From NCBI GenBank assembly GCA_030448185.1, contig JAUJNL010000046.1, forward strand, positions 1-53,419: a DNA stretch of 53,419 bases, written 5' to 3'. This document shows, piece after piece, positions 37,025 to 47,600 of this stretch. The stretch comes from Cytophagales bacterium. GTDB taxonomy: Bacteria; Bacteroidota; Bacteroidia; Cytophagales; 172606-1. The position numbers were made by a program, and so were the translations under genes. Below the pieces are notes generated by a model, which saw only the letters and a list, made by a program, of their open reading frames with translations, ran no database searches and was not told the origin of the DNA. Numbering within the stretch: position 1 is the stretch's first letter; each line of letters begins with the position of its first letter.

Positions 37025-37147
37025 CGATTGACAATGTCAGGATTTTGGATGGGAAAATAATATTTGGTGCGTGATAGTGGAGACGCAATGGATTACGTCT
37101 CTACAACGGCAGTAACATCGCAAATCGAACATCGCAAATCGTCAATC
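37025..37147. repeat. nested inverted repeats between cvpA and yqeY
   Basis: A hairpin GTGGAGACG / CGTCTCTAC (one mismatch, 37077-37085 and 37096-37104) lies inside wider complementary words such as GATTGAC (37026-37032) / GTCAATC (37141-37147), with repeated ATCGCAAATCG on the right side. Confidence 0.6.
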
Positions 37148-37152
37148 AAAAT

Positions 37153-37605
37153 CTACTTCGTCAGCAATTCTTTTACCAGGGCGGAAATTACCTTGCCGTC
37201 GGCTTGTCCGGCCAGTTCCTTGGTGGCGGCTCCCATTACTTTACCCATGTCACCGGGGCCGGCGGCACCTACCCGACTGATGATAGCACTCACTTTGGCC
37301 CGCACTTCGGCATCAGATAACTGCTTGGGCAGATACCGTTCAATAATGTTAAGTTCTAATAGTTCATTCTGAGCCAGGTCTTCGCGGTTCTGGTTTTTAT
37401 AAATATCGGCCGATTCGCGGCGCTGTTTGGCGGCTTTGGTTAATAGCTTTAGTTCATCGTCGGCTGAAAGCGTACCATTGCTGCCTTCCTTGGTTTCTTC
37501 CAGCAGGATCATAGATTTGACGGCGCGTAGAGCCCGCAGGGCATCTTTGTCCTTGCTGAGCATTGCGCTTTTGATATCGGCTTCAATCTGTTCTTTTAAG
37601 GCCAT
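37153..37605 (-). CDS. GatB/YqeY domain protein
   Basis: 150 aa. The start (ALKEQIEADIKSAMLSKDKDALRALRAVKSMI) and the block EDLAQNELLELNIIERYLPKQLSDAEVRAKV are typical of YqeY, a free-standing relative of the tail domain of GatB amidotransferase subunits. Its biochemical role is not firmly known; it may bind tRNA. The frame is intact. Together with cvpA it reads leftward. Confidence 0.88.
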   Translation of the reverse strand: MALKEQIEADIKSAMLSKDKDALRALRAVKSMILLEETKEGSNGTLSADDELKLLTKAAKQRRESADIYKNQNREDLAQNELLELNIIERYLPKQLSDAEVRAKVSAIISRVGAAGPGDMGKVMGAATKELAGQADGKVISALVKELLTK

Positions 37606-37966
37606 AATGGTTTTACAGGTTTAAGGTGGAATTTACAGATTGTAAAGATAAGATTTATAGAATTTTGGAAGGCGGAAGAAAATGTTCGATATTGGGAAGA
37701 AGGAGCGAGAAGCGAGGAGTGAGAAGCAGAAAGTAGAGAAAGGGAGTGGCAGATGAATTTCTGAAATCAGGAAGCATGATTTTCTAAGCTGTGCATCGGT
37801 ACAATAGTACTTCTTTGTTCTTCTGAATCGTGCTCAGTTTGAGAAGCCTATTTCCTTCGGAAATAAAGTGATTTAGGAAAATTGCTCTCCCCGTAAAAAC
37901 AACAAGGCCGTCCATCACGACAGCCTTGCTTTACTGGCAACTAGCAACCAACAAACCTAAACCAGT
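37606..37966. other. 361-bp gap between yqeY and the M16 protease
   Basis: It contains a GAAGCGAGGAGTGAGAAG string (about 37710) related to the repeat at 21181, and the terminator at 37902-37927. No gene is seen. Confidence 0.5.
37902..37927 (-). terminator. terminator after the M16 protease gene
   Basis: CAAGGCCGTC / GACAGCCTTG forms a 10-bp stem with one mismatch; on the minus strand it is followed by TTGTTTTT. It lies 40 bp past the stop codon. Confidence 0.65.
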
Positions 37967-40828
37967 CTACTGTCCCCCGGCCTTGTTACCGGAAGCAGCT
38001 TTGTTTCCTTCATCAGCTTTCTTCTTGGCCTTTTCGAAATCACCGGCTTTCACAAAACTGAGTTTGGAAGGGTCAATGTGTTTTCGCAGGGCATCGCTGA
38101 TCTGTTGGGAGGTGAGGCCAGCCACCCGCTTCTCAAATTCTTCGTCCCATTGCAAGTTGCGGTTCAGGAAGAGATAATAGTTTAGGGTACCAGCCAGGGA
38201 GGCGTCCTGGGCCCGATTTACCTGCCGGGATTGCAGGTAACCCGTTTTGGCTTCGGCAATTTCATGCGCTGTGAAGCATTCCTTCCAGGCTTTCTCGATT
38301 TCTTCATTGAAGGCAGCTTCTAATTTGGCGGCATTATCTGGGTTATAAATGTCGTAAGCAGTGACACTACCAGCCGTAGCATGTGACACGGCCGATAGCC
38401 AGGAACCTACGCCGTAGCTCAAGCCGTCTTTCTGCCGGATACGGGTAGCCAGCCGGGAGTTAAGGAATCCCCCACCCAGCATGTAATTACCCAACACCAA
38501 TGCCGGATAGTCGGGGTCGTCTTCACGGAGCGGTATATTAATCCCCGCAATAAAGGTAGCGTTGGATTTGTCAGGCGTGTTATACGACTGGTTGACGGAT
38601 GGTATATCCTTGTAAATATTTACGAGACGGCTGTAAGGCTTCGGGCTTTTCCAGGCAGCCAGTTCATCCGTGGTAATCTTCTTAATTTCAGCCTCGTCAA
38701 AATCGCCTACGACGCTCAGCGTTGCATTGGATGCCCCGTAGAAATCCTTGTAGAACTGCTTTAGCTCGTCCAGCTTCAGGGCCTTTAGCGCCTCAATCTC
38801 CTCCTCAAAGGTCATTTGGTAGCGTACATCACCCTTGGTATAGGGTGACATATTACGGCTGTGCATATTAAAGGCAATGGCCTGCGGGTCGTTGCGGCGG
38901 TCTTCCACGAAGGTAAGCTGCTCCTGACGGAGTTTCTCAAACTCGGTTTCGGAGAAAGTAGGCTGTTTCAGCATCTCGCCGACTAGTTTTATTACCGCGG
39001 GCAAATTTTCTTTCTTGGTTTCGATATTAACATTGGCCTGGTCACCCCAGCTGTACACGTTCACCCTGGCCTTGAGCTTATCGAGTTCATCCTGAATCTG
39101 CTGCCGGGTTTTAGACTGCGTGCCTTTATCGAGCATCATGGCCGTAAACCGGGCCGTCATGCCTTTATGCAGAAGGCTCTGCTCATCTCCGTAACGAAGG
39201 GTAAGGCGGGCTACTACCGTAGAGCCCCGGGTTTTCTTGGGCAGAAATGCGTATTTTATCGCATTAGACTCCTGTCCACGGTGCGTACGTGCTTCAATAT
39301 TGGCTGGAGCCGGGTCGAAGGCTTCACCGGCAGCAATGGCCTCTTCCCCTTTGTAGTCCTTCACCAGTTCGGCAACATCGGGAGCGGTTGGAATTTCGGC
39401 CCGGTCGGGTTTAGCATCGGGGATAAATGTCCCTGCCGTCCGATTCGAAGGTTTCAGATAATCCTTGGTTACTCTTAGTACATCCTCAGGGGTAACCTTT
39501 TTTACGCGGTCGCGGTAAATAAAGGCAAGCCGCCAGTCGCCTTGGGCAATAAATTCACTCATTTCCAGTCCGACCCTTTCAGAGTTGGTATAGTTCAGTT
39601 CAAAGTCTTTCAATAATTTATTCTTGGCCCGGTCTACTTCTTCCGTGGTAGGCGGTTGCGAAACCACTGCATCCAGCGTACTGGTCATAGCATTTTTGGC
39701 TTCATCCAAAGAAGATTCCTGGCGGAGTTCGGCGGAGAAGTACACAAAGCCAGGATCTTTCAGGCCGGCATTCCAGCCGTACATATAGCTGGCTTTTTTG
39801 CTTTCGACCAAGGCTTTATAGAGGCGTCCGGAAGGTTCATTGGTCAGTACTTCGGTCAGCACATCCATGGGAGCGTAGTCAGCATGCGAACCCGGAGGGG
39901 TGTGGTAGGCGCAGGAAACGACCTGTACATCTCCCACCCGGCGCAGGTTCACGAAGCGTTCTCCGTCTTGGGCGGGTTCCTCCGAGTAAGTGGCGGTGAG
40001 TTTACGAGTTGGCCGGGGAATGGCTCCGAAATACTGGTTTACCAGTTTTATGGTACTGGCTTCGTCAATTTTACCGGCTACCAGCAACACGGCGTTGTCA
40101 GGTTGGTAATTTTTTTTATAAAATGCCTGCAAACGGTCAATGGGCACATGTTCCAGATCGGCGCGGGAGCCAATGGTGGATTTGCCGTAGTTGTGCCACA
40201 GGTAAGCCGTGGACAGAATCCGCTGCATCAGGATATTGCTGGGGTAGTTTTCGCCCATCTCAAACTCGTTGCGGACTACGGTCATTTCGCTTTCCAGATC
40301 CTTTTTCGCAATAAAAGAGTTCACCATCCGGTCCGATTCCAGGTCCAGGGCCCACTTCAGGTTTTCGTCCGTGGCGGAGAATGTTTCAAAGTAATTGGTC
40401 CGGTCGTACCAAGTAGTTCCGTTAGGGCGGGCTCCGTGAGCCGTCAGTTCCTGCGGAATGTTTTTATGCTTGGGAGAGCCCTTAAATACCAAGTGTTCGA
40501 GCAGATGTGCCATGCCAGTCTCACCATAGCCTTCATGCTTGGAACCTACCAGGTAGGTCACATTTACGGTGATGGTTGGCTTGGAGGGGTCTGGAAACAA
40601 CAGTACCCGTAACCCATTGGCTAGCCGGTATTCCGTGATTCCTTCCACGGAAGCTACTTTTTCAAATGCTTTTGTACCAGTAGTAGCGGTTACTTTGGCA
40701 GTGGCAACCGGCTGGTTAGCAGCCGGTTTAGCCGATTGAGCTTGCACGGACATAGCTACCCCAGATAATAGGAGCAGGGAGGCTGCTGCTATTCTATGCC
40801 AGGGGTTGAGTGTAGAATGATTAATCAT
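37967..40828 (-). CDS. M16-family zinc peptidase, two-domain
   Basis: 953 aa. A signal peptide (residues 1-30, IAAASLLLLSGVAMSVQA) implies export to the periplasm. The first M16 unit holds the inverted Zn motif H-x-x-E-H as His108, Glu111, His112 (AHLLEHLVFKG) and the third ligand region VVRNEFEMGEN. The second unit (from about residue 510) lacks HxxEH, as expected for the inactive partner half. Size and layout fit pitrilysin/insulinase-like peptidases of Bacteroidota. The C-terminal tail is Gly/Lys/Ala-rich. Confidence 0.92.
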   Translation of the reverse strand: MINHSTLNPWHRIAAASLLLLSGVAMSVQAQSAKPAANQPVATAKVTATTGTKAFEKVASVEGITEYRLANGLRVLLFPDPSKPTITVNVTYLVGSKHEGYGETGMAHLLEHLVFKGSPKHKNIPQELTAHGARPNGTTWYDRTNYFETFSATDENLKWALDLESDRMVNSFIAKKDLESEMTVVRNEFEMGENYPSNILMQRILSTAYLWHNYGKSTIGSRADLEHVPIDRLQAFYKKNYQPDNAVLLVAGKIDEASTIKLVNQYFGAIPRPTRKLTATYSEEPAQDGERFVNLRRVGDVQVVSCAYHTPPGSHADYAPMDVLTEVLTNEPSGRLYKALVESKKASYMYGWNAGLKDPGFVYFSAELRQESSLDEAKNAMTSTLDAVVSQPPTTEEVDRAKNKLLKDFELNYTNSERVGLEMSEFIAQGDWRLAFIYRDRVKKVTPEDVLRVTKDYLKPSNRTAGTFIPDAKPDRAEIPTAPDVAELVKDYKGEEAIAAGEAFDPAPANIEARTHRGQESNAIKYAFLPKKTRGSTVVARLTLRYGDEQSLLHKGMTARFTAMMLDKGTQSKTRQQIQDELDKLKARVNVYSWGDQANVNIETKKENLPAVIKLVGEMLKQPTFSETEFEKLRQEQLTFVEDRRNDPQAIAFNMHSRNMSPYTKGDVRYQMTFEEEIEALKALKLDELKQFYKDFYGASNATLSVVGDFDEAEIKKITTDELAAWKSPKPYSRLVNIYKDIPSVNQSYNTPDKSNATFIAGINIPLREDDPDYPALVLGNYMLGGGFLNSRLATRIRQKDGLSYGVGSWLSAVSHATAGSVTAYDIYNPDNAAKLEAAFNEEIEKAWKECFTAHEIAEAKTGYLQSRQVNRAQDASLAGTLNYYLFLNRNLQWDEEFEKRVAGLTSQQISDALRKHIDPSKLSFVKAGDFEKAKKKADEGNKAASGNKAGGQ

Positions 40829-41390
40829 TGAACAGCGGGTTAAATGGGTAATAATACTATACTATTTTGGAAGTCAGAACGCGTATTCCGGATCGGATAA
40901 CCTGTTTGTGATCAACAAATCACACTAATCCGGTTGTAGGTTGATTCTTTCCAAATCAGCGTACAATGAAAACTGAACAAAGGAAACAGGTCCGTTCAGA
41001 ACCCGGGATGCAGGCACAGCTAAGCTTCGGCTAGAAGCCAGAACAAACCAGTACTTTTTAATTAATCAATAAACATTTCCAACCTTAGGGAGTAGGGCGA
41101 AAATGTTTCGCGGGGCGTTATAACTAAATCGTTAGTGATCTGAAAGTAAAACGAATTATTAAAATTTCCAAAGAGGTTTTAGGATATTTTTCAGCCAATA
41201 AATTGATTCATGCCTAGTTTATCCGTTGCTGAATTTCTGTATAAATATTTGTAAGAGAGAATTCATCGGATTCTGACAGGTAGTATTCCCGCAATGACGG
41301 TCTCAACTCCTGCCGGGATAACAATAAAAAAGGCCTGCATACAGCAGACCTTTTTTTATTGTTATGAGCTATTAAATTACTTACTACCTG
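40829..41390. other. 562-bp gap between the M16 protease and aconitase
   Basis: It holds the M16 leader and the aconitase terminator. The GCAATGACGG string near 41291 resembles the end of the 28-bp repeat at 33792. I see no convincing gene. Confidence 0.45.
41319..41366 (-). terminator. terminator downstream of aconitase
   Basis: An almost perfect long stem, ATAACAATAAAAAAGG with CCTTTTTTTATTGTTAT, closes over CTGC/GCAG. It lies 25 bp past the aconitase stop codon. Confidence 0.75.
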
Positions 41391-43659
41391 TTACTTCTCC
41401 TGCTGACCGATCATATTCAGAGCCGAACCGGCTTTAAACCACTCGATCTGACCTTGGTTGTAGGTATGGTTCGCCTTAATAATGTCTTTAGAACCATCTT
41501 TGTGATTCAGAACGACCGTTAGCGGTACACCCGGAGCAAAAGTAGTCAGGCCCAGAATGTCAAATGTATCATCTTCCTGAATCTTGTCGTAATCGGTTGG
41601 ATCAGCAAAGGTTAAGGCCAGCATACCTTGCTTCTTCAGGTTGGTTTCGTGAATACGGGCAAATGATTTCACGAGGATGGCCCGAACACCCAGGTGACGC
41701 GGTTCCATTGCGGCGTGTTCACGGGAAGAGCCTTCCCCGTAGTTTTCGTCACCCACTACTATTGAACCAACCTTCATGGCTTTGTAGGCACGTTGTACCG
41801 CCGGAACTTCGCCATATTCTCCCGTCAGCTGATTTTTCACCATGTTTGCTTTGTCATTGAAAGCATTAGTAGCTCCGATCAGCATATTATTGGAGATATT
41901 ATCGAGGTGTCCGCGGTATTTCAGCCAGGGACCAGCCATAGAGATATGATCCGTGGTACACTTGCCTTTTGCTTTAATAAGCAGGCGCAGACCCGTCAGG
42001 TCGGTGCCTTCCCAGGCGGGGAATGGCTCCAGCAGTTGCAGACGGTCTGATAAAGGATCAACCAGCACCTGGACACTACTGCCATCTATTGCCGGAGCCT
42101 GGTAACCGGCATCTTCCACGGCAAAGCCTCTCGTGGGAAGTTCTATGCCTTGCGGCTCATCCAGTTTCACGGCCTGACCTTCTTCATTAGTCAGTGTATC
42201 GGTCAACGGATTGAAAGTTAAGTCACCGGCAATGGCAAAAGCGGTTACGATTTCGGGAGAAGCCACAAAAGCGTGGGTATTCGGGTTACCGTCGTTCCGC
42301 TTGGCAAAATTCCGGTTAAATGACGTAATAATGGAGTTTTTGCGGGTCGGGTCGTCAGAATGACGGGCCCATTGACCGATGCAAGGTCCGCAGGCATTAG
42401 CCAACACCACGCCGCCCATTTCGTCGAAAGTCTGCAGGAGTCCGTCACGTTCGGTTGTATAACGAACCAGTTCGGAACCGGGTGTGATAGTAAACTCAGC
42501 TTTGGTCTTTAGTTTTTTACTGATTGCCTGCCGGGCTATGGAAGCCGAACGGGTAATGTCTTCGTAGGAAGAGTTGGTGCAGGAGCCTATCAAGCCGACT
42601 TCCAGTTTCTCGGGCCAGCCGTGTTCTTTTACCGCCTGGGCAAATTTAGAGATCGGCCAGGCAGCATCGGGGGTAAAACGGACCGTTGTTGACGTGCGGC
42701 TCCAATTCTGAAAGATTAATCTCAATTACCTGGTCGAAATACTGCTCCGAATTGGCGTATACTTCGGGATCAGCGCGAAGGTGTTCTCTTACCTGGTCAG
42801 CTAGGGCGGCAATATCAGCCCTTTCCGTACCTTCCAGGTAAGCCTTCATTTTGTGATCGTAGGCAAACACTGAAGTAGTGGCTCCAATTTCGGCACCCAT
42901 ATTACAGATGGTAGCCTTACCGGTACAGGAGAGACTTTCGGCGCCTTCACCAAAATATTCCACGATGTAACCGGTTCCGCCTTTTACCGTCAAAATACCC
43001 GCTACTTTCAGAATTACGTCTTTGGCGGAAGTCCAGCCGCTCAGCTTGCCAGTCAACTTTACACCAATCAGTTTCGGAAATTTCAGCTCCCAGGCCATAC
43101 CCGCCATTACGTCTACGGCATCAGCGCCGCCCACCCCAATGGCAATCATTCCCAGACCCCCGGCATTAGGCGTATGAGAATCCGTACCGATCATCATTCC
43201 ACCAGGGAAGGCGTAATTTTCCAGCACTACCTGATGGATAATACCCGCACCTGGTTTCCAGAAACCAATGCCGTATTTGTTGGAAACGGAAGCCAGGAAA
43301 TCGTATACTTCTTTATTCTGACTCTTGGCAGTATTCAAATCCTGCTCCGCACCTATTTTCGCCTGAATCAGGTGATCACAGTGTACAGTAGAGGGTACGG
43401 CTACTTTCGGCTTTCCGGCTGACATAAACTGTAGCAGGGCCATCTGGGCAGTAGCGTCCTGCATGGCAACCCGGTCAGGCGCAAAATCCACGTAACTCTT
43501 ACCTCTCTCAAATAATCGCTTAGGTAAACCCTCATAGAGGTGAGAATACAGTACCTTCTCAGTCTGGGTAAGAGGGCGACCGATCACCTGACGGGCAGCA
43601 GCTACCCTTTCGCCCAGACGGGCATATACTGCCCGGATCATTTCAATATCAAAAGCCAT
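41391..43659 (-). CDS. aconitate hydratase (one frameshift)
   Basis: About 755 aa, the size of the mitochondrial-type enzyme common in Bacteroidota. The [4Fe-4S] ligands lie in [10 protein letters not shown] and ACGPCIGQW; the substrate-site part [19 protein letters not shown] and [10 protein letters not shown] are present. It interconverts citrate and isocitrate in the TCA cycle. One extra base near 42676 (TTTT for TTT in the coding strand) splits the frame; removing it rebuilds [20 protein letters not shown] terminator follows the stop codon. Confidence 0.93.
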
Positions 43660-44018
43660 ATCTTTTTGTATTTATTGGATGTAACGTTCAAAAAAGGACG
43701 CGGGCAAAATTATTTAAAATATACTGATATAAAAACGCAGCATTTGAAGATGCCGTTCCCGGTTTTTCAACCGTTTTAATACGCTTTCCCTCTCGGAAGT
43801 AAATTTCTTATCCGACAGGAAGCTATTGCCTTTATCCTATTAAAAAAGCCGAATCATACATAAGGCCCCAAAAGCTTCAAATTCTTCCCAAATATTACTC
43901 AAATCTCATCTAAAGGCCCTTTTCGGTAAAATCTTACTGATTCAGACATTAAGGTACATGCGTAAAGAATGCACTTCAAACATAAGTACGTGCCTTGCTG
44001 ATCGTGGTAACTTAAAGT
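43660..44018. other. gap between aconitase and the surface-protein genes
   Basis: It contains the leaders of two divergent units. The only signal I can name is TAATTTTG at 43705-43712 (minus strand), a TAnnTTTG match 45 bp before the aconitase start. Confidence 0.4.
43705..43712 (-). promoter_or_regulatory. candidate -7 element for aconitase
   Basis: On the minus strand TAATTTTG fits TAnnTTTG; no clear -33 element is seen. Confidence 0.3.
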
Positions 44019-44036
44019 GTGAATCATAAAGTAAAA

Positions 44037-44585
44037 ATGAGAACTGACTACTTAATCAAAACTGCCTTTTTACTTGTACTAGTGCAGTTTTTAGGTGCTA
44101 TACGGGCTACTGCCCAGTGTACAGTCCGTGCTTCTGTTCAGCCTGTAAGCTGTACTGGCATGGATGACGGGAGTATATCTCTGCAAGTTAAAGGGACCGC
44201 ACCTTATAAATTTGAATGGAGCAACGGTCACACCAGTCAAAACATTACCAATCTGACCATAGGTACTTACCAGGTAAAGGTGACTGATTCGCAGGGGTGT
44301 GTAGCTACCACTACGGCTGAAGTTAAATCACAAACGAATATAAGCCTTTCGATTATTACTTCCAACACATCTGCAGCCGGGGTATCAGACGGAAAGGTAA
44401 CCATCACAGTCAGTGGGGGCAAAAGACCTTACACCTTTAGCTTAACCAACACAACCGACAAGCGCAAAGTAACCGCTCAGAAGCAGGCCCATGGTGCATT
44501 TACTAATCTTCCGGCGGGCCGGTATATGATTATTGTCAGCGACTCACAGGATTGTCCGGTAATCAAAGGGGTAACGATTAAATAA
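44037..44585 (+). CDS. small secreted SprB-repeat protein
   Basis: 182 aa from ATG 44037; GTG 44019 is an alternative in-frame start. The N-terminus (about residues 1-28, IKTAFLLVLVQFLGAIRATAQ) is a signal peptide. Two SprB-type repeats follow: one with VQPVSCTGMDDGSISLQVKG to VTDSQGCVATTT, and a more divergent one with TSAAGVSDGKVTITVSGG to DSQDCPVIKGV. It is 31 bp upstream of the giant adhesin-like gene, in the same direction, and so probably co-transcribed. SprB repeats occur in gliding and surface adhesins. No C-terminal sorting domain is visible. Confidence 0.75.
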   Translation: MRTDYLIKTAFLLVLVQFLGAIRATAQCTVRASVQPVSCTGMDDGSISLQVKGTAPYKFEWSNGHTSQNITNLTIGTYQVKVTDSQGCVATTTAEVKSQTNISLSIITSNTSAAGVSDGKVTITVSGGKRPYTFSLTNTTDKRKVTAQKQAHGAFTNLPAGRYMIIVSDSQDCPVIKGVTIK

Positions 44586-44616
44586 CAACAGGTATTTGTA
44601 CCAACGAAGCATACCG

Positions 44617-47600
44617 ATGAAAAGACATATACTCATTTATACTTCCTTCTACCTTTTCTTTCTCACTTTATTAAGTCCGTGGGAGGCATTGGCTCAATGT
44701 CCGACCAGTCTAAAGGTGACTAAAACGGATGTTACTTGCCGGGGAGCGAAAGATGGCACTATTACGGTTACAGTTAATGATGGAACAGGTCCCTTCGATT
44801 ATGCCCTTTTCTTATACACGGGAGTAGGTGGTGCTACGCCTATTTTTGATGCCAATTTCCTGGTTTCGGCCGATGGAAGAACCATCACTTATTCAGGATT
44901 GGCACCAACCGCCTCAGGGAGATCCTATATTATTACTGTAACTCAAGATAACTGCGACGAAATCTACACTTTCCCATTTGTAAGAATCAATGAGCCTACG
45001 GCTGCACTTGCATTAACGGTAACTTCCCAAACCAATGTAACAGGTTGTTTTGGTGAGGCCACTGGAAGTGTGACAGTCAATGCTACCGGAGGGAATGCCA
45101 GTTACGAATACTCAATCGACGGAGGTGCATTTGGTACGGCTGCTACATTCAGCAATCTGGTAGCGGGTACGCATATAATCACCGTAAAGGACGGCAAAAA
45201 CTGTCAGGCACAGCAGACTATTACGATTACCCAACCGCCTCTATTACAAATTACCTCTTTAAACCAAGTTAATCCTACTTGTAACGGAAGCACCGATGGC
45301 AGTATAGCCGTAAAAGTAAGCGGTGGTACCGGAAGCTTTACGTTTAACATTAATGGAATGCCTGCGACGCCACTGGTGATGGGAAGCGATTATATCTTCA
45401 GTAATCAATCGGCAGGTACAAAGAGTATAAAAGTAACGGATGCTAATGGATGTACGACTACGCTGTCACCGTCAGTGACACTTACCGAACCAGCAGTACT
45501 GCAGGCTGCAATAGCGACTCAGAATGATGCAAACTGCTTTGGGGAAACGATGGCTCAGCTACCGTAGCTGTTACAGGCGGAACAGCTCCTTATACTTATA
45601 GCTGGAATAGCAACCCTGCACAAACAACGGCGTCAGCAACAGGATTATCGGCCGGAACTTATACTGCAACTATTACTGATGCCAATGGCTGCTCCACAAC
45701 GATAAACGCAACAATAGGGCAACCGGCACAAGTACCTAACCCAACCGTATCAGATGTAGTTTATTGCGAGGGAGCTACTGCTACTACTCTTACGGCTTCG
45801 GGTACTAATCTGCTTTGGTACACGGCTTCAACCGGTGGAACGGGTTCAGCTGCGGCTCCTACACCTTCCACTGCCGCTGTTGGTACTACGGATTACTTTG
45901 TATCTCAAACCGTAAGTGGTTGTGAAAGTCCAAGGGCTAAAATTACTGTTACCGTTACTGCTAATCCACCTGCTCCGACTGCTTCTAGTCCGGCACCTAT
46001 TTGTACCGGTGGCCTGGTTCCGACACTTTCGGCTACTGGTTCTGCGATTACCTGGTACAGCGATGCGGGCTTAACCAACCAAGTAGCAACCGGCAACTCA
46101 TTTACGCCTGCTATTGACAATACTGTAGCTGGAACTTATACATTCTACGCTACTCAAACGGTAACTAATTGTCAGAGTCCGGCTACTTCTGTAACGATTA
46201 CCGTCAATGCCATTCCGGCGGCTCCGGGGGCTGTAAGTCCTGCTCCTATCTGTGCGGGTCAAAATACTCCAAAGTTAAGTGCTAGTGGCTCTTCTATTAA
46301 ATGGTATAGCAATGCAAGTTTGACAACCCAGGTTGGTACGGGTAATACTTTTACGCCCTCTATTGACAATACCGTAGCTGGTACGTATACCTTCTATGCT
46401 ACTCAAACAGCTAATGGATGCGAAAGCCAATCTACAGCCGTTACTGTTACCATCAATGCAAATCCGGTTAAACCCATTATTTCGGGCACTACTACCTTCT
46501 GTCAAGGTTCTTCTACCACTTTGACTTCCAGTGCTGCTACGGGTAATCAATGGTTGTTAAACGGTAATCCAATTGCAGGAGCAACCAATCAGACTTTAGT
46601 AGTTACTTCTGCTGGTTCCTATACTGTTACAGTGACCAATGCCAGCAGTTGTACAAACACTTCCAATGCAGTAACTGTAACCCAGACGGCTCAGCCATCA
46701 GCACCTACTGCTTCTAATATAGCTTACTGTCAAAACGAAACTGCTACCGCGTTAACAGCTTCTGGTTCTAACCTGCTTTGGTATACTGCAGCCACAGGTG
46801 GTACTGGTTCGACTACGGCTCCTGTACCTTCTACGGCCACTGCCGGAACAACCAATTACTACGTTTCTCAAACAGTGAATGGTTGCGAAAGTCCAAGAAC
46901 TACGATTACAGTAACTGTTAATACCGTTCCGGCGGCTCCTACTGCTTCTAGCCCGGCTCCGATTTGCGTGGGTCAGGCAATTCCGCAATTAACCGCTACC
47001 GGCACCTCTATCCGGTGGTTCAGCGATGCTGGGTTGACAACGCAGGTGGGAACAGGTAATTCATTTACTCCATCAATAAGCAACAATATAGCTGGCACCT
47101 CTACTTTCTATGCTTCCCAAACTGTTAATGGTTGCCAGAGTACTGCTACTGCCGTAACGATTACGATCAATGCCAATCCGGCTAAACCGACTATCAGCGG
47201 TACAACTACTTTCTGCCAGGGCAGCAATACAACCTTAACTACCAGTGCAACTACCGGTATCCAGTGGAATCTAAATGGCAGCCCTATTTCAGGTGCTACC
47301 AATCAAACCCTGACCGTAATTACTGCGGGTAACTATACTATTACTGAGACAAATAGCAGCTGCAGTACTACTTCTGACCCAGTAACCGTCACCCAGACTG
47401 CTCAACCTTCAGCCCCTACGGTTTCAGATGTAGATTATTGCCAGAATGCTCCAGCTACTCCACTAACTGCCTCTGGTTCTAATCTACTTTGGTATCCTTC
47501 AGCTGCGGGTGGTAGTGGTTCGACTACTGCACCTACCCCTTCAACGGGTACAGTAGGAATAACAGATTACTTTGTTTCGCAGACGGTAAGTGGTTGCGAA

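Noticed and set aside
39656..40612. Long plus-strand frame inside the M16 protease gene
   Set aside because: It is antisense to an intact, conserved peptidase.
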